Origin: Vibrio hippocampi
Lineage (GTDB): Bacteria > Pseudomonadota > Gammaproteobacteria > Enterobacterales > Vibrionaceae
NCBI RefSeq assembly: GCF_921292975.1
Contig: NZ_CAKLCM010000001.1
Span: forward strand, 124,001 to 188,000
Length of the DNA: 64,000 nucleotides
Direction of reading: 5' to 3'
Shown here: piece by piece, positions 37,615-48,747 of the stretch
Layout of the letters: each line of letters starts with the position of its first letter
Numbering within the stretch: position 1 is the stretch's first letter
Position numbers and translations under genes: made by a program
Notes under the pieces: generated by a model
Database searches by the model: none
The model's input: the letters and a program-made list of their open reading frames with translations, nothing else
What the model was told of the DNA's origin: nothing

Positions 37615-40404
37615 ATGGCGCAAATACCAGACAACCCACTGATTCTTATTGATGGATCTTCTTATCTCTATCGAGCTTTCCATGCCTACCCAGAAAGCAT
37701 GAGCAATGGTGAAATTCAGACCAATGCGATTTACGGTGTGGTCAACATGTTAAGAAGCATGATGCGTCAGTTTTCTTCGGAGCGTATTGCGGTTGTATTT
37801 GATGCAAAAGGTAAGACATTTCGTGATGATATGTATCCAGAGTACAAGGCAAACCGTCCCTCAATGCCAGACGAGTTACGCAGTCAAATTGAACCGTTAC
37901 ACAATATAATCAGGGCGATGGGATTGCCTTTAATCTGCATCCCTGGTGTTGAAGCGGATGATGTGATTGGCACGTTAGCTCATCAAGCGTCAAAAGCGGG
38001 TATGCCGGTTCTGATCAGTACTGGTGATAAAGATATGGCGCAGTTAGTGGACGAGAATGTCACACTGATCAACACCATGACCAATGTTGTGATGGATTCG
38101 GACGGCGTTGTCGAAAAATTTGGTATTCCACCAGAGCTGATTATCGACTATCTCGCGTTGATGGGAGATAAGGTTGATAACATTCCTGGTGTGCCGGGTG
38201 TTGGTGATAAAACCGCGACTGCTTTACTACAAGGTATTGGCAGCCTTGAGACGATTTATCAACGTCTTGATGACATTGCTGCGCTTAGCTTCCGTGGTTC
38301 TAAGACAATGGCAAAGAAACTGGTTGAACACAAAGAGAATGCAATGCTCTCTTATCAACTAGCCACCATTAAGCTTGATGTTGAATTGGAACATACGCCG
38401 CAAGATCTCAATAAGCAAACACCAGATGTAGATGCACTTCAGCAACTCTACGGTCAGATGACCTTCAAAACTTGGCTTAATGAGCTTTTAGAAGGTGGAA
38501 GCGGTGAGGTGGTCGCCGATGGACAAGCCCAGAGTCGCCAGCAAGCGTCAAGCGATGCTCCTGAATTGGACAACTCTGCGGTCACCATTGATCGCAGCCA
38601 GTATCAAACCATCTTAACCGAAGAAGAATTCAATCTTTGGTTAGAGAAGCTGAAATCAGCAACAGTATTCGCCATTGATACCGAGACCGACAGCCTTGAT
38701 TACATGGTCGCTAATTTGGTCGGACTTTCTCTTGCTACCGACGAAGGTGTGGCTGCATACTTGCCTGTTGCTCATGACTATATGGGCGCACCAGCGCAGC
38801 TTGACCGAGCTTGGGTTCTCGAACAGTTGAAGCCTATTTTAGAAGATGAATCGCAGGCTAAAGTGGGTCAGAACTTAAAATATGATATGAGTGTGCTTGC
38901 TCGTTATGACATTGAACTCAAAGGCATCAAGTTTGACACCATGCTGGCGTCTTATGTCTACAACAGTGTCGGTGGTAAACATGATATGGACAGCTTGGCG
39001 TTGCGCTTCTTGCAACACTCTTGTATCTCATTTGAACAGGTTGCAGGTAAAGGCAAGTCGCAATTAACCTTCAATCAGATTGAGATGGACCAAGCATCAC
39101 CTTATGCCGCAGAAGATGCTGATGTCACCTTAAGATTGCATCAAAGAATCAATGCTCAGTTAGAGCAGAACGACGCTTTAAACGCTATCTACCAGCAAAT
39201 TGAAGTGCCACTGGTGCCGGTATTGTCTCGCATTGAGCGCACCGGTGTTTTAGTTGACGATATGCTGTTGGGCGCTCAATCTCAAGAAATTGCAGCGAGA
39301 CTGGATGAGTTAGAGAAGAAAGCCTACGAGATCGCAGGCGAAGAGTTTAATCTGAGTTCTCCGAAACAATTGCAACAGATATTCTTTGAGAAAATGGGCT
39401 TGCCTGTTATTAAGAAAACCCCCTCAGGCGCACCATCAACCAATGAAGAAGTGCTACAAGAGTTAGCATTAGATTATCCGCTACCTAAGTTGATTCTTGA
39501 ATATCGTGGTTTGGCTAAGCTGAAATCCACCTACACGGATAAGCTACCAAAGATGATCAACCCAGAGACGGGACGCGTTCACACGTCATATCATCAAGCG
39601 GTAACGGCAACAGGTCGTCTCTCTTCGACCGATCCAAACCTACAAAACATTCCAATTCGAAATGAAGAAGGTCGACGCATCAGACAAGCTTTTGTTGCAC
39701 CGCATGGTTGGAAAATTTTAGCGGTCGACTACTCACAAATTGAATTAAGAATTATGGCGCACTTGTCTGGTGACGAAGCGTTGCTGGCGGCATTTAGAGA
39801 AGGCAAAGATATCCACGCAGCCACGGCGGCAGAGATCCTAGGCGTTTCGATTGATGAAGTTTCAAGTGAGCAGCGTCGTCGTGCCAAGGCGATTAACTTT
39901 GGCTTGATCTACGGTATGAGTGCCTTTGGTTTATCTAAGCAGTTAGGTATTTCAAGAGGTGAGGCTCAATTATATATGGACACCTACTTTGAGCGTTACC
40001 CTGGTGTTATGCAGTATATGGAAGATACCCGCTCTCTAGCGTCTGAAAAAGGCTACGTTGAGACCATTTTCGGTCGTCGTTTGCACCTGCCTGAGATTAA
40101 GTCGAGAAACGGTATGCGCAGAAAAGCGGCTGAACGTGCTGCGATTAACGCACCAATGCAAGGAACGGCCGCTGATATTATCAAGAAAGCGATGTTGTTA
40201 GTTGATGAGTGGATTCAAGCAGAGGGCGATGGTCGAGTTAAGCTGCTAATGCAAGTACACGATGAACTGGTATTTGAAGTGGAATCGTCATCTTTACTCG
40301 AAATTGAAAGTAAAGTACAAGATCTGATGGAATCTGCTGCAGAATTAGCCGTGCCTTTAGTGGCTGATTCCGGTCATGGTGACAACTGGGATGAAGCTCA
40401 CTAG
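37615..40404 (+). CDS. polA: DNA polymerase I
   Basis: 929 aa from the ATG at 37615 ([20 protein letters not shown]); the frame's 26 extra upstream codons are not part of known PolA. Three domains: 5'-3' exonuclease (1-290, [20 protein letters not shown]), 3'-5' proofreading exonuclease (about 325-520, [15 protein letters not shown]), and polymerase (520-929, with [33 protein letters not shown] and VHDELVFEV). It removes RNA primers and fills gaps. RyhB lies before it and Spot 42 after it. Confidence 0.97.
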   Translation: MAQIPDNPLILIDGSSYLYRAFHAYPESMSNGEIQTNAIYGVVNMLRSMMRQFSSERIAVVFDAKGKTFRDDMYPEYKANRPSMPDELRSQIEPLHNIIRAMGLPLICIPGVEADDVIGTLAHQASKAGMPVLISTGDKDMAQLVDENVTLINTMTNVVMDSDGVVEKFGIPPELIIDYLALMGDKVDNIPGVPGVGDKTATALLQGIGSLETIYQRLDDIAALSFRGSKTMAKKLVEHKENAMLSYQLATIKLDVELEHTPQDLNKQTPDVDALQQLYGQMTFKTWLNELLEGGSGEVVADGQAQSRQQASSDAPELDNSAVTIDRSQYQTILTEEEFNLWLEKLKSATVFAIDTETDSLDYMVANLVGLSLATDEGVAAYLPVAHDYMGAPAQLDRAWVLEQLKPILEDESQAKVGQNLKYDMSVLARYDIELKGIKFDTMLASYVYNSVGGKHDMDSLALRFLQHSCISFEQVAGKGKSQLTFNQIEMDQASPYAAEDADVTLRLHQRINAQLEQNDALNAIYQQIEVPLVPVLSRIERTGVLVDDMLLGAQSQEIAARLDELEKKAYEIAGEEFNLSSPKQLQQIFFEKMGLPVIKKTPSGAPSTNEEVLQELALDYPLPKLILEYRGLAKLKSTYTDKLPKMINPETGRVHTSYHQAVTATGRLSSTDPNLQNIPIRNEEGRRIRQAFVAPHGWKILAVDYSQIELRIMAHLSGDEALLAAFREGKDIHAATAAEILGVSIDEVSSEQRRRAKAINFGLIYGMSAFGLSKQLGISRGEAQLYMDTYFERYPGVMQYMEDTRSLASEKGYVETIFGRRLHLPEIKSRNGMRRKAAERAAINAPMQGTAADIIKKAMLLVDEWIQAEGDGRVKLLMQVHDELVFEVESSSLLEIESKVQDLMESAAELAVPLVADSGHGDNWDEAH

Positions 40405-40441
40405 ACACTTTTAAGCGAATTGCTGGATTTTTGTATGAACT

Positions 40442-40466
40442 AGCGCACGTTTGTGCGCTTTTTTTA
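40442..40466 (+). terminator. Terminator of polA
   Basis: Seven-bp stem AGCGCAC/GTGCGCT, loop GTTT, run of T. Confidence 0.9.
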
Positions 40467-40590
40467 TTTTGAAAACGAAGAAATACTAACCAATTGTTTG
40501 CTCGCCGAAAATGTCAATTTGCTAGATTTTTTTGAAAATAAACTACAAAAATAGTTTCATTTAATAAACGTTTGCGGTAGATTAGAACGC

Positions 40591-40695
40591 GTAGGGTACA
40601 GAGGTAAGATGTTCTATCTTTCAGACCTTTTGTTTCACGTTATTGGATTAGGCTAATTCAGCCGCCCCAGTCAAATATTGACTGGGGCGTTTTTT
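40591..40695 (+). ncRNA. spf: Spot 42 RNA
   Basis: 105 nt starting GTAGGGTACAGAGGTAAGAT, nearly identical to E. coli Spot 42 over its first 45 nt and in its terminator. It ends in a perfect 12-bp stem (CGCCCCAGTCAA/TTGACTGGGGCG) plus T run. It lies between polA and engB, as in E. coli. Spot 42 is an Hfq-dependent RNA repressed by CRP-cAMP that tunes central and secondary carbon metabolism. Confidence 0.96.
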
Positions 40696-40734
40696 CTTGT
40701 GCGAAATATAAAGACATTATTCGCTCGCCCCCAC

Positions 40735-40772
40735 ACAAAAAAAGCCGCTTAAGCTCTTCACTCAAACGACTT
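40735..40772 (-). terminator. Terminator of engB
   Basis: On the minus strand a 12-bp stem (AAGTCGTTTGAG with CTTAAGCGGCTT, three G-U pairs) is followed by TTTTTTTG. Confidence 0.85.
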
Positions 40773-40802
40773 TCTATTATCAGTGGATGATTGCAGAGTG
40801 AT

Positions 40803-41465
40803 TTACTCTTCGTTGTCTAAATCATCAGTTGTGTCATCTTCGCTGTCTTGCTGCATAGCAAAAGCAGGCGCAAACCAAGTGTCTAGTTTGTTACGCAATT
40901 GATCAACACCGATCCCTTTCAGTGAAGAGAAGGCGTCCACTTGAACATCGCCACCAAATGCCATTGCTGCCTCGCGGATCTTAAGCACTGCTGCCTTTCT
41001 TGCGCCTGATTTAAGTTTGTCGGCTTTTGTTAACAGAACTTGCACAGGAATACCGCACTCTACCGCCCAGTCGATCAGTTGTTGATCAAGATCTTTCATG
41101 GGATGACGGATATCCATCAATACCACCAAGCCTTTTAAGCATTTACGCTTTTGCAGGTATTCACCTAGAGACTTCTGCCACTTTTTCTTCATTTCCAGTG
41201 GGACTTGAGCGAAGCCATATCCAGGTAAGTCGACAATATGACAGCCTTCATCCACTTTAAATAGGTTGATTAACTGCGTTCGTCCCGGCGTTTTACTGGT
41301 TTTTGCCAAGCTTTTTTGGTTAGTCAGTCGGTTCAATGAGCTTGACTTACCGGCATTCGAGCGACCAGCAAAGGCAATTTCAATACCTTCATCTTCGGGT
41401 AAATGTCGAATATCAGGTGCACTAGTTATGAAGTGCGTGTTTTGGTAATGAATTTTTACGCTCAA
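40803..41465 (-). CDS. engB: Ribosome biogenesis GTP-binding protein EngB (YihA/YsxC)
   Basis: 220 aa GTPase needed for large-subunit assembly and cell division. GTPase motifs: G1 [10 protein letters not shown]3 DLPGYG, G4 TKAD, with switch TPGRTQLIN. The frame is open 72 codons further upstream, but conserved sequence starts at [24 protein letters not shown] (41465) lies six bases after GGAG and fits this start; the ATG four codons earlier (41477) lacks a site. The acidic tail ([14 protein letters not shown]) is typical of Vibrio. Confidence 0.92.
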   Translation of the reverse strand: MSVKIHYQNTHFITSAPDIRHLPEDEGIEIAFAGRSNAGKSSSLNRLTNQKSLAKTSKTPGRTQLINLFKVDEGCHIVDLPGYGFAQVPLEMKKKWQKSLGEYLQKRKCLKGLVVLMDIRHPMKDLDQQLIDWAVECGIPVQVLLTKADKLKSGARKAAVLKIREAAMAFGGDVQVDAFSSLKGIGVDQLRNKLDTWFAPAFAMQQDSEDDTTDDLDNEE

Positions 41466-41679
41466 TGTTAACTCCATCCCGACTTTGTGTAGTCGATTGA
41501 TTACTTTTTTGTGAAATTGTGTAAAATAACCGTGCTCGGCATTTTGGCCACGTATTGTACCATGAACGGTATGAATTGCTCGTGTTACCTCAACTTGCCA
41601 TCCAAAGTGGAGCTTGGTACAGGGTGCAATCGAATGGCGAAAAGTGGTACTGGAAGCTTGATAATTATAATGGAATGTC

Positions 41680-42297
41680 ATGAAAAAATTAGCGCTAATT
41701 TTGAGTCTGGTTGCCAGCTGCTCAGTATGGGCTCAAGGCGATATTGAAGCTGGAAAAGCAAAATCCCAAACCTGTGTTGCGTGTCATGCCGCTGACGGCA
41801 ACAGTCAATTAACAATTTACCCTAAGATTGCGGGTCAGCATGCAAAATATATCGAGAAGCAACTCAAAGAGTTCAAACTCGGCATGACCAGCAATGGCAA
41901 ACAAGGTCGCTACGATCCCGTGATGAGTGGAATGGCGTTACCGCTATCTGAAGAAGATATGGCGGATCTTGCCGCTTATTATGCCTCAATGCCCATCTCA
42001 GATAACGCCACACCTGAAAACGTGGTAGAGCAAGGTAAGGTATTGTATTCCGCGGGTGATAGTGAGCGAGGCATTACCGCTTGTATCGCTTGTCATGGTC
42101 CTAGAGGTAATGGTACTGAGCTTTCTGGTTTCCCCAAAGTTTCGGGGCAACATGCAGACTACATCAAACTCCAGCTAGAAAAGTTTCGCGCTGGCGACCG
42201 CAACAACGATATGAATGCCATGATGCGTGATATTGCCAAAAAGCTAACAGATGAAGATATCGATATTTTGTCCAAATATATGGGTGGTCTCCACTAA
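41680..42297 (+). CDS. Cytochrome c4 (dihaem)
   Basis: 205 aa periplasmic dihaem cytochrome. Signal peptide [19 protein letters not shown], then two homologous halves, each with CxxCH ([10 protein letters not shown] and [10 protein letters not shown]) and a downstream Met ligand region ([21 protein letters not shown]). It carries electrons to terminal cytochrome c oxidase. Divergent from engB and followed by the csrB intergenic region. Confidence 0.95.
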   Translation: MKKLALILSLVASCSVWAQGDIEAGKAKSQTCVACHAADGNSQLTIYPKIAGQHAKYIEKQLKEFKLGMTSNGKQGRYDPVMSGMALPLSEEDMADLAAYYASMPISDNATPENVVEQGKVLYSAGDSERGITACIACHGPRGNGTELSGFPKVSGQHADYIKLQLEKFRAGDRNNDMNAMMRDIAKKLTDEDIDILSKYMGGLH

Positions 42298-42608
42298 CTG
42301 CACCGTTATATACCGCACCTGATATCAAGAGCCTTAATATCTCAGGTTGTCGTGTCGTCATTTAAGGTCAAAGTGTAACGATTCAAGGTCATAGTGCAGT
42401 ATCGTACCGTTCGATATTGTTTTGTGATCTTTGCCACATTGTTATTTCCACATCGGTATCCAGTCTATCGCTATATGTCTTACTACTTTGTGAGACTTTA
42501 GCTATAGCTGCCGTTTATAAAATAGCCAAGTATATCGTCAACCCTCTGATCTGCATATTAATCGCCTACTTTCGTCTTAAATTCATAAAATTTTATTCGT
42601 ATACGCGC
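42298..42608. promoter_or_regulatory. Upstream region of csrB
   Basis: About 310 bp without a credible gene. An imperfect inverted repeat GTCTTAC-N6-GTGAGAC sits about 150 bp before the csrB start, the distance at which GacA/VarA-type response regulators act, but it does not match their usual site orientation. Confidence 0.3.
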
Positions 42609-42636
42609 TTGTTTATGATTCTGAGGTAGGTAAATT
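42609..42636 (+). promoter_or_regulatory. Candidate csrB promoter
   Basis: TTGTTT (42609-42614), 16-bp spacer, TAAATT (42631-42636), placing the start near G42644. Confidence 0.55.
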
Positions 42637-42643
42637 ACTTCTT

Positions 42644-42987
42644 GTCGACAGGATGTTGAGAAAGGAAAGTTAGTCATGGAGATCTTCATGACGGCTAATA
42701 AGGAACTAGGATGGCCTTAACAGGACTCGTCAATACTCAGGAAGTGTATTGACCGATACGGATGGTCACTTGTTTCTCAGGATGAGAAAGTAAATGGAGT
42801 AGGCTGCAAGTTTTCGCCTTTACATCGACTTGCTAGGGATGAAATAACGCATCAGGATGATGAATTAAAAAGAATTAGCAGTGGAAGCACAAATAACAAA
42901 TGGATGATTGTGCGGGCTCTTGAGTTAGAGCCAAGCAGTATCACGTTATAGTGATGAAGAGCGACAGCGTAAGCTGTCGCTTTTTTT
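42644..42987 (+). ncRNA. csrB: CsrB-family sRNA (CsrA antagonist)
   Basis: About 344 nt with no reading frame of note. It starts GTCGACAGG as E. coli CsrB does and contains 14 GGA motifs, many in CAGGA or AGGAUG context and flanked by short complementary arms, the binding sites for CsrA. It ends in a 9-bp hairpin AGCGACAGC/GCTGTCGCT and seven T. Vibrios have several such RNAs, driven by the VarS/VarA system, which titrate CsrA and control virulence and carbon storage. Which of CsrB, C or D this is cannot be decided here. Confidence 0.9.
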
Positions 42988-43041
42988 ATATCTGTTTCAT
43001 TTTATCTGTTTCACTAGAACAAGTTCACCAAAACAAATTCA

Positions 43042-44442
43042 TTAAAATAAACGGTTAAGTCCATTCAGTGCGGCAACACGATACGCTTCTGCCATTGTCG
43101 GGTAGTTAAATGTAGTATTAACAAAATACTCAATGGTATTTGCTTCGCCTTTCTGCTCCATGATGGCTTGCCCAATGTGAATGATTTCGGCAGCACGCTC
43201 ACCAAAGCAGTGGATGCCTAATATCTCCTTGGTTTCTCGATGGAACAAGATTTTGAGACTGCCGACATCTTTGCCTGCAATTTGCGCTCTAGCAAGATGT
43301 TTAAATGAAGAACGACCGACTTCATAAGGGATTTTCGCTTCAGTCAACTCCTGCTCAGTTTTACCGACGGAACTGATTTCAGGGATAGTGTAGATGCCTG
43401 TTGGAATATCTTCGATGAGATTGCCCTCAGCTTCTCCCTGCGTGATGGCTTGCGCTACGAAACGCCCTTGATCATAAGCCGCGCTCGCCAGACTTGGATA
43501 ACCTATCACATCGCCAACCGCATAAACGTTATCTGTTTGCGTCTGGTAGTTGCGGTCTACCTTGAGTTGCCCTCTAGAGTCAGCGCTTAACCCAACCGCT
43601 TCAAGGTTAAGTTTATCGGTATTACCCGTGCGTCCATTGGCAAAAAGAATGCAATCGGCACGCATCTTTTTGCCCGAGTTGAGATGGACAATAACACCAT
43701 CATCCGTCCCTTCAATTTTTTCATAGGTCTCATCATTGCGAATAAGTACGCCATTGTTCCAGAAGTGATAAGAAAGAGAATCGGATATTTCATTGTCGAG
43801 GAACGCGAGTAGACGATCACGCGTATTCACTAAATCCGTTTTGACGCCGAGCCCACGAAAAATAGAGGCGTACTCGCAACCAATCACGCCAGCGCCATAG
43901 ATAATGATGTGTCTTGGGTCATGCTCAAGAGACAAAATGGAGTCACTGTCGTAGATACGCGAGTGAGTAAAATCAACATCGCTAGGACGATAAGGACGAG
44001 AGCCTGTCGCGATCACAAACTTATCGGCACGGTACTGCTCTAACGTCCCATCTTCCTTAATGATTTCTATTGTGTGTGCATCGACAAACCGTGCTGTACC
44101 AAATAACAGAGTACATTGGTTTCTATCGTAGAAGCCTTGTCTTAGGCGTGTTTGTTTGTCGATAACACTTTTGGCATGGCTAAGAATATTTGAGAAAGTG
44201 GAATGTAGGCTGGTGTTATTTTTACAAAACAGCGGGTTACTATTAAATTCAATGATCCGGCTAACAGCGTGCCTTAGTGCTTTCGATGGGATCGTTCCCC
44301 AGTGAGTACAACCACCACCAACGCTAGACTCTTTTTCTACAATAGCAACATTGAGGCCTGCCTTGGTCAATCCCATTGCTGCACCCTCGCCACCGGGACC
44401 GCTGCCAATTACAATGGCATCAAAATGTTTGCTGTGACTCAT
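43042..44442 (-). CDS. sthA: Soluble pyridine nucleotide transhydrogenase
   Basis: 466 aa FAD enzyme converting NADPH plus NAD+ to NADP+ plus NADH in the cytoplasm. FAD motif [15 protein letters not shown] at residue 12. The altered disulfide motif [13 protein letters not shown] has only one cysteine, as in SthA and unlike lipoamide dehydrogenase. A second Rossmann motif [15 protein letters not shown] and the C-terminal [17 protein letters not shown] complete it. AAGGAT precedes the start. Divergent from fabR, as in E. coli. Confidence 0.96.
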   Translation of the reverse strand: MSHSKHFDAIVIGSGPGGEGAAMGLTKAGLNVAIVEKESSVGGGCTHWGTIPSKALRHAVSRIIEFNSNPLFCKNNTSLHSTFSNILSHAKSVIDKQTRLRQGFYDRNQCTLLFGTARFVDAHTIEIIKEDGTLEQYRADKFVIATGSRPYRPSDVDFTHSRIYDSDSILSLEHDPRHIIIYGAGVIGCEYASIFRGLGVKTDLVNTRDRLLAFLDNEISDSLSYHFWNNGVLIRNDETYEKIEGTDDGVIVHLNSGKKMRADCILFANGRTGNTDKLNLEAVGLSADSRGQLKVDRNYQTQTDNVYAVGDVIGYPSLASAAYDQGRFVAQAITQGEAEGNLIEDIPTGIYTIPEISSVGKTEQELTEAKIPYEVGRSSFKHLARAQIAGKDVGSLKILFHRETKEILGIHCFGERAAEIIHIGQAIMEQKGEANTIEYFVNTTFNYPTMAEAYRVAALNGLNRLF

Positions 44443-44768
44443 AGTTCGTTATCCTTATCGTTCATGCAGTCTTGGTTAATGCACTGTTATCAATATTCTA
44501 ACGAATTATTAAATTTGGTAAATAAATCAAACATCATAGAGTGTGAATGATCACGGTGTTTGGTTGTCGATTAGCAGTAAGGCAATGTTTATTTTGAGAA
44601 GAGTGCTGGCGTAGCGCGACTCGCTTAGTCAGGGTGATATTGGCTTACAGGTTCAAAATCCTAATCGCTGGACTTACACAAAGCTTCGATTTCGCGCTAT
44701 ATTAGCCATTCCTCTTTATGTCGTAACACTGGCATGCAACAAGAACACCTAGGTTAAAAATGAAATCA
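44443..44768. promoter_or_regulatory. sthA-fabR divergent intergenic region
   Basis: 326 bp without a gene. A candidate fabR promoter is TTACAC (44674-44679), 18-bp spacer, TATATT (44698-44703). No other clear structure. Confidence 0.45.
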
Positions 44769-45401
44769 ATGGGTATCCGTGCACAACAAAAAGAAAAAAC
44801 GCGTCGTTCATTGATCGATGCTGCCTTTAGTCAATTAAGCGCCGATCGCAGCTTCTCGAACTTAAGTTTACGTGAAGTCGCCAGAGAGGCAGGCATTGCA
44901 CCCACATCCTTTTATCGACATTTTAAAGATATGGATGAGTTGGGTTTGACTATGGTTGATGAGGGCGGGTTGTTGCTCCGACAATTGATGCGACAAGCGC
45001 GTCAGAGAATCGTGAAAGAGGGGAGTGTGATCCGTACATCGGTAGAGACTTTTATGGAGTTTATCGAGAGCAGTCCCAACGTATTCCGCCTATTATTAAG
45101 AGAACGATCTGGCACGTCGTTTGAGTTTCGTGCCGCGGTTGCTCGAGAGATCCAGCACTTTTCAGCCGAACTAACGGAGTACTTGATGAGTACAGGCATG
45201 AGTCGCGATGAGGCTCTTGCTCAAGCGGAAGCTTCAGTTATATTGGTTTTTAGCTCTGGAGCAGAAGCATTAGATTTAAATAAAAAAGAACGATTCGAGT
45301 TGGCAGAACGCCTGATTATCCAATTACGAATAGTCGCAAAAGGTGCCCACTGGTATCGAAAAGAACGTGAACGCAATCGCTTAAAAGAAGGGACAAATTG
45401 A
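44769..45401 (+). CDS. fabR: Unsaturated fatty acid repressor FabR
   Basis: 210 aa TetR-type regulator that represses fabB/fabA-type genes in response to the unsaturated/saturated acyl balance. It aligns closely with E. coli Fab[74 protein letters not shown]. The start chosen matches E. coli; an ATG three codons earlier (44760) is also possible. Stop overlaps the yijD start (TGATG), indicating an operon. Confidence 0.95.
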   Translation: MGIRAQQKEKTRRSLIDAAFSQLSADRSFSNLSLREVAREAGIAPTSFYRHFKDMDELGLTMVDEGGLLLRQLMRQARQRIVKEGSVIRTSVETFMEFIESSPNVFRLLLRERSGTSFEFRAAVAREIQHFSAELTEYLMSTGMSRDEALAQAEASVILVFSSGAEALDLNKKERFELAERLIIQLRIVAKGAHWYRKERERNRLKEGTN

Positions 45402-45772
45402 TGTCGATAGAAACTAGCTCAGATGAACGCCGAAATGGTCAGAAAACATTAGTGTTGGCGGTGATCGCAGGCATGTGTGGTAATGCCATGCTATCTTGGT
45501 TCACTATCAGTGAAGTGGCATTCTCTATTTTTCCATTAATCGCCTTGGTACTTTCTGTACAGGCGCTTTACCAAGAATACCTTAATAATCCAGTAACTGA
45601 AGATGTGCCGTTGGTGGGTTTAGCCGCCTTTTTTGTTGGTGCGTTTGGACATTCGGCGTTTACCAAAGCGCAATATCCGGATGCTGGCTCAAACTTCTTC
45701 TCAATCATCGTAGTATTGTTGCTGCTGTTTTGGATTGGTAAGAAGCTTGGCTATATTCTTAAGCAAGAATAG
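45401..45772 (+). CDS. yijD: YijD family (DUF1422) inner-membrane protein
   Basis: 123 aa with about four hydrophobic segments (LVLAVIAGMCGNAMLSWF, VAFSIFPLIALVLSV, LVGLAAFFVGAFGH, FFSIIVVLLLLFWIG). Member of the DUF1422/YijD family of unknown function, co-transcribed with fabR. The ATG at 45401 overlaps the fabR stop by one base; the adjacent TTG is not preferred. A terminator follows directly. Confidence 0.9.
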   Translation: MSIETSSDERRNGQKTLVLAVIAGMCGNAMLSWFTISEVAFSIFPLIALVLSVQALYQEYLNNPVTEDVPLVGLAAFFVGAFGHSAFTKAQYPDAGSNFFSIIVVLLLLFWIGKKLGYILKQE

Positions 45773-45785
45773 AGAGAACAAACTT

Positions 45786-45813
45786 AAAAAACGAGCCTTT
45801 TGGCTCGTTTTTT
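45786..45813 (+). terminator. Terminator of fabR-yijD
   Basis: ACGAGCC/GGCTCGT stem extended by A-T pairs, TTTT loop, T run. Confidence 0.92.
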
Positions 45814-46037
45814 TATACCTACACTTTTTCTAACTAACCATACGTTCGCATCAATAACCTTTGAATATGACAAAGAGTGTTTTCATCGTTGATGAAATCA
45901 CTCTGGCGCGGTTCAGAACAAATTGATAGATTTGAATATTGCCCTAATTCATTGAATAACAAGGGATAAAAGACGCTGGCCTTATGTGCGGTTAATTGGT
46001 ACAATATGCCGACATTTTCAACGATACACACTAAAGC

Positions 46038-47051
46038 ATGACTAAACAAATCGTTTCATTCTTCGCCGGTGCAGGCGGTCTCGACTTAGGTTTTGAACAA
46101 GCCGGTTTTCACGTTGCTTGGGCCAATGAGTACGACAAAGACATCTGGGCTACTTATGAAAAGAATCATCCTAAAACGACGCTAGTGACCCGAAGCATTA
46201 CAAACATTGATGCAGATGAAGTGCCGGAGTGTGATGGCATCATTGGTGGTCCGCCATGTCAAAGCTGGAGTGAAGCCGGTGCGCAACGCGGTATCGAGGA
46301 TAAACGTGGTCAGCTATTTTTTGATTTCATTCGTATTCTTGAGGCAAAAAAGCCTAAGTTTTTCTTAGCTGAAAATGTGAGTGGCATGCAGCATGCTCGT
46401 CATGCCGATGCTTTAAACAACATAAAGAAAATGTTTAAAGATGCAGGTTATGATCTTTATTCACAGATGATGAACGCCGTTGATTATGGTGCGGCACAAG
46501 ATAGAAAACGCGTCATATTTATTGGCTTTCGAAGTGATTTGAATATCAAATACACATTCCCCGAGCCTATCGAAAAAGAAGAAAGAAAAGCGCTTAAAGA
46601 CATTTTATTGGATCTAGACGGCAACGCGGTCCCTGCGCTTGAAAAGCAAAAGCCAAATCCAGATGTCAAAGTACTCAATCATGAATATATGATCGGTGGC
46701 TTCTCTTCAATGTTTATGTCGCGTAACCGTGTACGCACATGGGATGAACCATCATTCACTATTCAAGCGGGTGGCAGACATGCGCCTATCCATCCTAGCG
46801 CACCACGAATGGAAAAAGTCGAAACAGACAAATTCAAGTTTGTTGAAGGGCATGAGAATAAGTATCGCCGCCTCACAGTGAGAGAGTGCGCCCGTATTCA
46901 GGGCTTTCCAGATAACTTTGAATTTGTCTACAGCAATGTAGCCGCAGGCTATAAGATGATTGGCAATGCGGTGGCCGTTCCATTTGCCAAGGCGCTGGCG
47001 GTCAGTATTTTAGAGCACTTACATAAGGCTAAGGTTAAACAAGCCGCTTAG
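46038..47051 (+). CDS. Solitary DNA (cytosine-5)-methyltransferase
   Basis: 337 aa m5C methyltransferase with the motifs in standard order: I FFAGAGGLDLGFEQAGF, IV GGPPCQSWSEAG (catalytic Cys), VI ENVSGM, VIII DYGAAQDRKRVIFIGF, then a target-recognition region of about 90 residues (HEYMIGGFSSMFMSRNRVRT) and X GYKMIGNAVAVPFAKAL. It modifies a palindromic site whose sequence cannot be read from the protein. No restriction enzyme or Vsr repair gene is adjacent. It sits between yijD and trmA, which are neighbours in E. coli, and has its own AT-rich upstream region (45814-46037), so it looks like an inserted single gene. Confidence 0.92.
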   Translation: MTKQIVSFFAGAGGLDLGFEQAGFHVAWANEYDKDIWATYEKNHPKTTLVTRSITNIDADEVPECDGIIGGPPCQSWSEAGAQRGIEDKRGQLFFDFIRILEAKKPKFFLAENVSGMQHARHADALNNIKKMFKDAGYDLYSQMMNAVDYGAAQDRKRVIFIGFRSDLNIKYTFPEPIEKEERKALKDILLDLDGNAVPALEKQKPNPDVKVLNHEYMIGGFSSMFMSRNRVRTWDEPSFTIQAGGRHAPIHPSAPRMEKVETDKFKFVEGHENKYRRLTVRECARIQGFPDNFEFVYSNVAAGYKMIGNAVAVPFAKALAVSILEHLHKAKVKQAA

Positions 47052-47152
47052 AGGAAAAAAGCAGTCATACATTGAGTTAAAGAGCGTAGGTACAGAGCTT
47101 ATTGAACGGTACCTATGCTATACAGAGATGACTGCAATCTAATCGGGAGTAT

Positions 47153-48262
47153 TTATTTAATACGTTCCAACATGACACCCGCTTCAATATGATGAGTAAA
47201 CGGGAACTGATCAAACAACGCAAAACGGGTGATTTTATGTGTTTTGCCTAGTGTTTCTAAATTTTCTTGTAGTGTTTCTGGGTTGCAAGAGATATAGAGA
47301 ATACGCTCATAACCTTGAACCATCTTACACGTATCTTCATCCATACCAGCGCGCGGTGGATCGACAAAAATGGTATTGCAGTTGTAGCTTGTTAAATCAA
47401 CATTTTGTTGTTTTAGACGGCGGAACTCGCGTTTGCCTTCCATTGCTTCGGTAAACTCTTCCGCAGACATTCTGACAATTTGTACATTATCAATCTTGTT
47501 GGCTGCGATATTATATTGAGCAGAATCCACCGACGGTTTAGCAAGCTCAGTAGCGAGCACGCGTTTGAAGTTTTGTGCCAGAGCTAAAGAAAAGTTACCG
47601 TTACCGCAATAGAGTTCCAGCAAGTCACCTTGGCTACCGCGAGTACAATCAACTGCCCACTCAAGCATTTTTTGAGCAACGGGACCATTAGGTTGAGTAA
47701 AGCTATTTTCAACTTGCTGGTAGAGGTATGGCTTGTCGTTAACGTGAAGAGTTTCTAGCACATAGTCTTGGTCTAGTACGATCTTCATTTTTCTAGCGCG
47801 ACCGATCAGGTTGAGCTTAAAGCCTTCATCATTGAGGCGCTGTTTAAGAATCTTAGCTTCACGTGTCCATTCATCGTCCAACTGGCGGTGATAGAGCAGA
47901 GATACCAAAATCTCCCCACTGAGTGTGGACAGGAAATCGACCTGAAACAGTTTCTTTCTCAGTACCTCGTTACCTTTCATTGCTTCAATCAGCATTGGCA
48001 TTAGGTCATTGATCAGCCGACTCGCTGCGGGAAATTGATCGACGCGATACTTTTCACGTGTTTCCTTATTGAACATGATGTAATACATCTCTTCACCTTC
48101 ATGCCAAACACGAAATTCAGCACGCATACGATAGTGTTTCTCTGGAGACGTAAATACTTCAAGTTCAGGAGCAGCGTATGGCGCCATCATTGCTGTTAAG
48201 CGTTGAGATTTTTCTTCCAGTTGAAGTTGGTAGCCTTCTGGTGTGAAGTCAAGATTTGCCAT
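47153..48262 (-). CDS. trmA: tRNA (uracil(54)-C5)-methyltransferase TrmA
   Basis: 369 aa enzyme making ribothymidine at position 54 of tRNAs. SAM site [19 protein letters not shown], target motif [10 protein letters not shown], catalytic cysteine in [15 protein letters not shown], and C-terminal [17 protein letters not shown]. The start [18 protein letters not shown] is typical. Divergent from the cobalamin riboswitch and btuB, as in E. coli. Confidence 0.96.
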   Translation of the reverse strand: MANLDFTPEGYQLQLEEKSQRLTAMMAPYAAPELEVFTSPEKHYRMRAEFRVWHEGEEMYYIMFNKETREKYRVDQFPAASRLINDLMPMLIEAMKGNEVLRKKLFQVDFLSTLSGEILVSLLYHRQLDDEWTREAKILKQRLNDEGFKLNLIGRARKMKIVLDQDYVLETLHVNDKPYLYQQVENSFTQPNGPVAQKMLEWAVDCTRGSQGDLLELYCGNGNFSLALAQNFKRVLATELAKPSVDSAQYNIAANKIDNVQIVRMSAEEFTEAMEGKREFRRLKQQNVDLTSYNCNTIFVDPPRAGMDEDTCKMVQGYERILYISCNPETLQENLETLGKTHKITRFALFDQFPFTHHIEAGVMLERIK

Positions 48263-48499
48263 AGTTGTGCCTATCGTCGGTGAACATTGGAATAAGGAGC
48301 GCAGATTTTATTCAATACAGAGGTATTGTCCAGTGTTTATCAAAATTGTCCGACCTCATTAGCTGATTTTAGCTGGAAACCGTGTTTATGCAGAGACTTG
48401 TGGTGCAAAGGCGAGGATTAAACACAGATTCCAGTAAATTATGCCCGGGTTATAGACAAAGAGTATGTGTCCGAATACCATTTGCAGCAGCTGGTGTTG

Positions 48500-48680
48500 A
48501 AGAAGTGTTGTATTGCACTTCGGATACTGAAAAGGGAATCTGGTGTAAATCCAGAACTGACGCGCAGCGGTGAGAGAGAACGAACGCTCATAATGACACT
48601 GTTAAGAGGATCTTAACGGGAAGTCGAGTTACTAGGTCAAAGTAAGATGCTCTTGAGTCCGAATACCTGCCAGCAGCCAA
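48500..48680 (+). promoter_or_regulatory. Cobalamin riboswitch upstream of btuB
   Basis: Conserved adenosylcobalamin aptamer blocks are visible: AAAAGGGAATCTGGTGTAAA, then CCAGAACTGACGCGCAGCGG (48549 region), and the closing GAGTCCGAATACCTGCCAGC (48656-48675). The stem GAAGTG/CACTTC opens the structure. Downstream, CCAAATATA/TATATTTGG (48677-48714), enclosing GCCAT/ATGGC, can form an expression-platform hairpin 33 nt before the btuB start. Confidence 0.92.
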
Positions 48681-48747
48681 ATATAGCCATCTGAATATGG
48701 CGCTTTATATTTGGTTTGATTTACGCGATTTTAGGACAAATCAATAA

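Noticed and set aside
42475..42500. GacA/VarA box upstream of csrB
   Set aside because: The inverted repeat has the CTTAC and TGTGAG halves in reverse order to the known box, so it is not annotated as a site.
42417..42629. 70-aa reading frame upstream of csrB
   Set aside because: No ribosome-binding site and biased, AT-driven composition; it runs into the csrB promoter.
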